NCBI GenBank assembly: GCA_003105245.1
Contig: PQAI01000265.1
Coordinates: forward strand, 17,668 to 25,944
DNA: 8,277 nucleotides
Direction: 5' to 3'
From: Betaproteobacteria bacterium
GTDB taxonomy: Bacteria > Pseudomonadota > Gammaproteobacteria > Burkholderiales > Usitatibacteraceae
A model generated the notes under the pieces. That model did not search any database and had not been told where the DNA came from. It was given only the letters and a program-made list of their open reading frames with translations. A program made the translations under genes and the position numbers. Below, in pieces: positions 5,930-8,277 of this stretch (the first letter of the stretch is position 1; each line of letters opens with the position of its first letter).

Positions 5930-6373
5930 ATGCGCAAATCGTGGATTCTCGTCCTGGCCCTCGCCTTCGCGGCCCCCGCCGTCGCGAACGACATCGGCCA
6001 GATCAAGGTCGCCAAGGGCGCCGTGCAGGTCGAACGCGAGGGCAAGCGCGTGCCCGCGACGGTCGGCATGCCGGTGCGCACCGCCGACGTCCTGGTCACC
6101 GGCGCCGACGGCTCGGCCGGCGTCACCTTCTCCGACAACAGCCTCGTCTCCGTGGGCCCCAACAGCGTCTTCGCGATCGACAAGTACCGCTTCGACAGCA
6201 CGACCCACGTCGGCGAGTTCGAGGGATCGCTGCGCAAGGGCAAGCTCGCCGCGGTCTCGGGCAAGATGGTCAAGCAGACGCCGGAATCCATGAAGATCCG
6301 CACGCCCTCCTCGGTGATGGCCGTCCGCGGCACCGAGTTCGTCGTGCAGGTCGACGAGCCCGCCGCGCGCTGA
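5930..6373 (+). CDS. Exported FecR-domain protein
   Basis: A 147-residue protein with a signal peptide (MRKSW then a hydrophobic run to about 19, cleavage likely at AVA/ND) and then a single FecR domain filling the mature chain. Diagnostic parts are GQIKVAKGAVQVEREGKRVP (23-42), GVTFSDNSLVSVGPNSVFAI (64-83) and the hallmark IRTPSSVMAVRGTEFVVQV (123-141). It should be a small, mostly beta, periplasmic protein with no membrane helix besides the signal. Classical FecR is a longer anti-sigma/pro-sigma factor with a cytoplasmic N-terminus and a TonB-receptor contact; neither is present here and no FecI-type sigma gene is nearby, so iron signalling should not be assumed. The start is fixed by a strong AAGGAG site. 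The OmpA-like lipoprotein gene follows after 14 bases and is surely co-transcribed. Its role is unknown; a structural or ligand-binding part of an envelope-sensing unit with the CHASE2 protein is an inference from position. Confidence 0.88.
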   Translation: MRKSWILVLALAFAAPAVANDIGQIKVAKGAVQVEREGKRVPATVGMPVRTADVLVTGADGSAGVTFSDNSLVSVGPNSVFAIDKYRFDSTTHVGEFEGSLRKGKLAAVSGKMVKQTPESMKIRTPSSVMAVRGTEFVVQVDEPAAR

Positions 6374-6387
6374 GCGAAGTGCAGCGG

Positions 6388-6996
6388 ATGCGCCTCGCGG
6401 CCGTCGCAGCAGTCCTCGCGCTCGCCGCGGCCGGGTGCGCCCATTCGCCCCCGCGCAATACCGGCCCGGAGCTCTTCGCCGTGATCCCCGGGTCCGCCGG
6501 CCACGTGGGCACGATCGTGGTGCGCGCCAACGGCAGCGAGCAGGTCCTGGACCAGGCCTATGCGGGAACCCGCGTGAGCCCCGACGGCCGCCCCGAGGCC
6601 GCCAGGCTTTCCGCCGACGAGATCCAGCGCGATTTCGGCGCCACGCTCTCGGCGCTGCCGGGCCGGCCGGCTTCCTTCACGCTCTACTTCCTGGAAGGCC
6701 GCGACGAGCTCACGCCCGCCTCGCGCCTCGAGATGGAGAAGGTCTTCGCCGAGCTCAAGCGCCGCCCGGCTCCCGACATCGTCGTGATCGGCCACACCGA
6801 CACGGTGGGCAACCTTTCCTACAACGACAAGCTCTCGCTCGCCCGCGCCGAGCGCATGCGCGAGCTCATGATCGGCCTGGGGATCGCCCCCGAGCGCATC
6901 CAGGCGGCGGGCCGCGGCAAGCGCGAGCTCCTGGTGCCCACCGAGGACAACGTCTCCGAGGCGCGCAACCGCCGCGTCGAGATCAGCGTCCGCTGA
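6388..6996 (+). CDS. OmpA-family peptidoglycan-binding lipoprotein
   Basis: A 202-residue predicted lipoprotein. The N-terminus MRLAAVAAVLALAAAGC ends in a lipobox-like AAGC with C17 as the lipidated residue; alanine rather than leucine at -3 makes it slightly atypical. Ala at +2 favours the outer membrane. Residues 18-96 form a small, unassigned region. An OmpA C-terminal domain fills about 97-202: FTLYFLEGRDELTP (97-110), IVVIGHTDTVG (131-141), DKLSLARAERMREL (147-160), RIQAAGRGKREL (170-181) and the closing EARNRRVEISV (191-201). D138 and R153 match the pair that grips the diaminopimelate of peptidoglycan in OmpA, so wall binding is likely. No beta-barrel is present; it resembles Pal/YiaD-type tethers. 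ATG 6388 directly precedes the lipoprotein signal; an in-frame GTG at 6379 is a less likely start. It follows the FecR gene by 14 bases and overlaps the convergent CHASE2-SpoIIE gene by 14 bases. It probably links the outer membrane to the wall. Confidence 0.9.
   Translation: MRLAAVAAVLALAAAGCAHSPPRNTGPELFAVIPGSAGHVGTIVVRANGSEQVLDQAYAGTRVSPDGRPEAARLSADEIQRDFGATLSALPGRPASFTLYFLEGRDELTPASRLEMEKVFAELKRRPAPDIVVIGHTDTVGNLSYNDKLSLARAERMRELMIGLGIAPERIQAAGRGKRELLVPTEDNVSEARNRRVEISVR
6983..6996. repeat. Inverted repeat carrying both stop codons of a convergent pair
   Basis: TCAGCG-TC-CGCTGA has 6-bp arms around a 2-base centre. The right arm holds the TGA of the OmpA-like gene (6994-6996) and the left arm, read on the other strand, holds the TGA of the CHASE2-SpoIIE gene (6985-6983). 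The two coding regions overlap by exactly this element. Confidence 0.8.
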
Positions 6997-8277
6997 CGGC
7001 GTCGGCCGGGCCGATCCAGCGGATCGCGAGCAGCGTCAGGTCGTCGGCGGGCTCCGCGCCGGCCGAGAATCGCCGCACGTCGTCGCGCACGCGGGTCACG
7101 ATCGCGACCGCCTCGGGCGCATCTCCCAGCCAACCCAGGGAAGTGCCCAGGCGATCCGCCCCGAAGAACTCCTTGGCCGGGTTCATCGCCTCGGTTGCGC
7201 CATCGGAGAGCGCCAGCAGCCACTCGCCGCGCCGCAGCGTGCGACGCGTCGAGGGATAGCTGTACATGTCGAGCACGCACAGCGGCGGCCCGCCCGAGGC
7301 GTCCAGGCGCTCGGGCTTCCCGTGCGGCTGGTGCGACCACGCGGGCTCGTGGCCGGCGTTGGCGTACTCGAGCTCGCCCGTCTCCAGGTCGAGCACGCAG
7401 GCGAGCGCCGTCACGAAGAGCGATTCCGGGTTCTCGCGGTGGATCTCGTCCTGGGCGCGCGCGAGCACCCCGCCCAGCGAGCCCTCCACGGTGAGCGCCG
7501 CGCTCTTGATGATCGACTTGACCGAGGCCATGAAGAGCGAGGCCGGCAGGCCCTTGCCGGAGACGTCGGCCACGACGAAGAAGAGCCTGCGGTCGTCGAG
7601 CATGAAGCAGTCGTAGAAGTCGCCGCCGACGGTGCGCGCGGGCTCGAGGAGGGCGGCGACGTCCACGCGCCGCTCCTCGGAGAGGACCTCGCGCGGATCG
7701 GGCAGGAGCCCCATCTGGATGCGCTTGGCAGCGTCGAGCTCGCCCGCCATGCGCGCGGCCTGCTCGCGCAGCTGCTGGCGCTGGCGCTGCGCCTCGGCCA
7801 GCGATCCCGCCTGCATCACGCCGAAGACGGCGATGGCCCCGAGCACCGGCCCCAGGGGGTCGAAGAGCAGGCCCGCGAACCGGAACGCCGCGGCACCGCC
7901 GGCGATCAGCGCCACGCTGCCGGCCGCCAGGATCGCCGCGGAGCGCTGCGCGTTCGTGCGCGGCACGAGGACGAAGAGCCCCAGCCCGAAGGCGACGAGG
8001 AGGGCCGCCTCGATGCGGGGCGCGAGGTCGATGCGGCGCAGGAACTGGCCCTCGAGGATCGCCTCGGCCGCCTGGGCGTGGTTCTCGACGCCGAACACGG
8101 TCTCTCCCAGGGGGGTGGCCACGAGATCGGCGAGGCCCAGGCCGGTGAAGCCCACGAGCACGAGCCTCCCCCCGAGCTGCGAGGGATCGAAGCGGCCGTC
8201 GAGGACGCCCGCCGCGGAAACGAAACGGCCGGGATCCGAGTGTCCGTAGCGCACGTAGGCCCTGCCGTCGGGCTGCA
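6983..8277 (-). CDS. CHASE2-sensor SpoIIE-type (PP2C) serine phosphatase, N-terminus outside window
   Basis: The last 430 residues of an inner-membrane phosphatase; the frame stays open to the right edge. Numbered from the Val codon at 8254: the end of a periplasmic CHASE2 domain (to about 76; RLVLVGFTGLGLADLVATPL at 30-49, FGVENHAQAAEAIL at 54-67), three hydrophobic segments (about 81-98, 105-124, 128-148), a helical, probably coiled-coil linker (150-178) ending in the KRIQMGLLP motif (177-185) typical of SpoIIE-type phosphatases, then a PP2C domain (195-414). Metal-site motifs are intact: GGDFYD (210-215), ADVSGKG (229-235), NAGHEP (299-304), SDGATE (350-355) and ADDLT (403-407). Such enzymes dephosphorylate a STAS antagonist, reversing an RsbW-like kinase, and one lies about 1.1 kb away on the same strand. 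CHASE2 is a periplasmic sensor whose ligand is unknown. The GTG at 8254 lies inside the CHASE2 fold, so it is not the start. Fusion of CHASE2 to SpoIIE is less familiar than to cyclases or histidine kinases. The missing N-terminus would hold the first membrane helix and most of the sensor. Confidence 0.93.
   Translation of the reverse strand, partial: QPDGRAYVRYGHSDPGRFVSAAGVLDGRFDPSQLGGRLVLVGFTGLGLADLVATPLGETVFGVENHAQAAEAILEGQFLRRIDLAPRIEAALLVAFGLGLFVLVPRTNAQRSAAILAAGSVALIAGGAAAFRFAGLLFDPLGPVLGAIAVFGVMQAGSLAEAQRQRQQLREQAARMAGELDAAKRIQMGLLPDPREVLSEERRVDVAALLEPARTVGGDFYDCFMLDDRRLFFVVADVSGKGLPASLFMASVKSIIKSAALTVEGSLGGVLARAQDEIHRENPESLFVTALACVLDLETGELEYANAGHEPAWSHQPHGKPERLDASGGPPLCVLDMYSYPSTRRTLRRGEWLLALSDGATEAMNPAKEFFGADRLGTSLGWLGDAPEAVAIVTRVRDDVRRFSAGAEPADDLTLLAIRWIGPADAVSGR

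Noticed and set aside
5930..6373. FecR protein as an iron-siderophore anti-sigma factor
   Set aside because: No N-terminal anti-sigma region, no membrane anchor, no FecI-like gene and no TonB receptor in the window.
4294..6387. A long + strand open frame that runs into the OmpA-like gene as if one 900-residue protein
   Set aside because: Only the last 202 codons (from 6388) look like protein; the earlier part is out of frame with the channel and FecR genes and is compositional shadow.
5863..6795. An upstream - strand extension of the RsbW-like gene to 451 codons
   Set aside because: The extension runs antisense through the FecR and OmpA genes and has no recognisable domain; a ribosome site and GTG at 5862 give a normal family length.
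7195..8249. + strand open frames opposite the CHASE2-SpoIIE gene
   Set aside because: The - strand frame has all PP2C motifs and membrane helices; the + strand products are Arg/Ser-rich with no domain.
1..8277. tRNA, rRNA, CRISPR, insertion-sequence or phage features
   Set aside because: Reading both strands I found no tRNA-like or repeat-array structure, no transposase and no integrase; gaps between genes are all under 100 bases.

Overview
The window is very GC-rich (about 70% by eye) and almost fully coding. It looks like chromosomal DNA of a Gram-negative proteobacterium. Exported proteins with signal peptides, an OmpA-like lipoprotein, a FecR-domain protein, a class I c-type cytochrome and a two-domain polyphosphate:AMP phosphotransferase all point that way. 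A betaproteobacterium is my best guess, but that is inference from gene content, not from a marker gene. I see no RNA gene, insertion sequence, CRISPR array or prophage.

Layout, left to right. The 3' end of a tryptophan 2,3-dioxygenase gene (kynA) enters from the left edge on the + strand. Next on the + strand come a CYTH-CHAD protein (452-1987), a small exported cytochrome c (2054-2410), a double-domain PPK2 enzyme (2455-3930) and a mechanosensitive channel fused to a cyclic-nucleotide-binding domain (3938-5443). The last two are 7 bases apart and very probably co-transcribed. A RsbW-like ATPase/kinase (5440-5862, - strand) ends tail-to-tail against the channel gene with a 4-base overlap. 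A short divergent promoter region separates it from a FecR-domain protein (5930-6373, +) and an OmpA-like lipoprotein (6388-6996, +). The right end is a CHASE2-SpoIIE membrane phosphatase on the - strand (6983-8277, N-terminus outside the window), converging on the OmpA gene with a 14-base overlap.

How the genes may work together. Two themes stand out. The left half is a polyphosphate neighbourhood: CHAD domains are known to bind polyphosphate and CYTH domains hydrolyse triphosphates, while the PPK2 pair spends polyphosphate to turn AMP into ADP. A cyclic-nucleotide-gated osmotic channel is attached to the same transcription unit. The right half looks like an envelope-sensing partner-switch: a CHASE2 sensor domain controlling a PP2C-type phosphatase, a RsbW-like kinase, and two exported proteins (FecR domain, peptidoglycan-binding lipoprotein). 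The STAS antagonist and the sigma factor or other output are not in the window. The link between the halves is conjecture.

The clearest oddities are a cytochrome with no methionine in its mature chain, both convergent gene pairs ending inside small palindromes that supply the two stop codons, and overlapping divergent promoter signals between the kinase and FecR genes.
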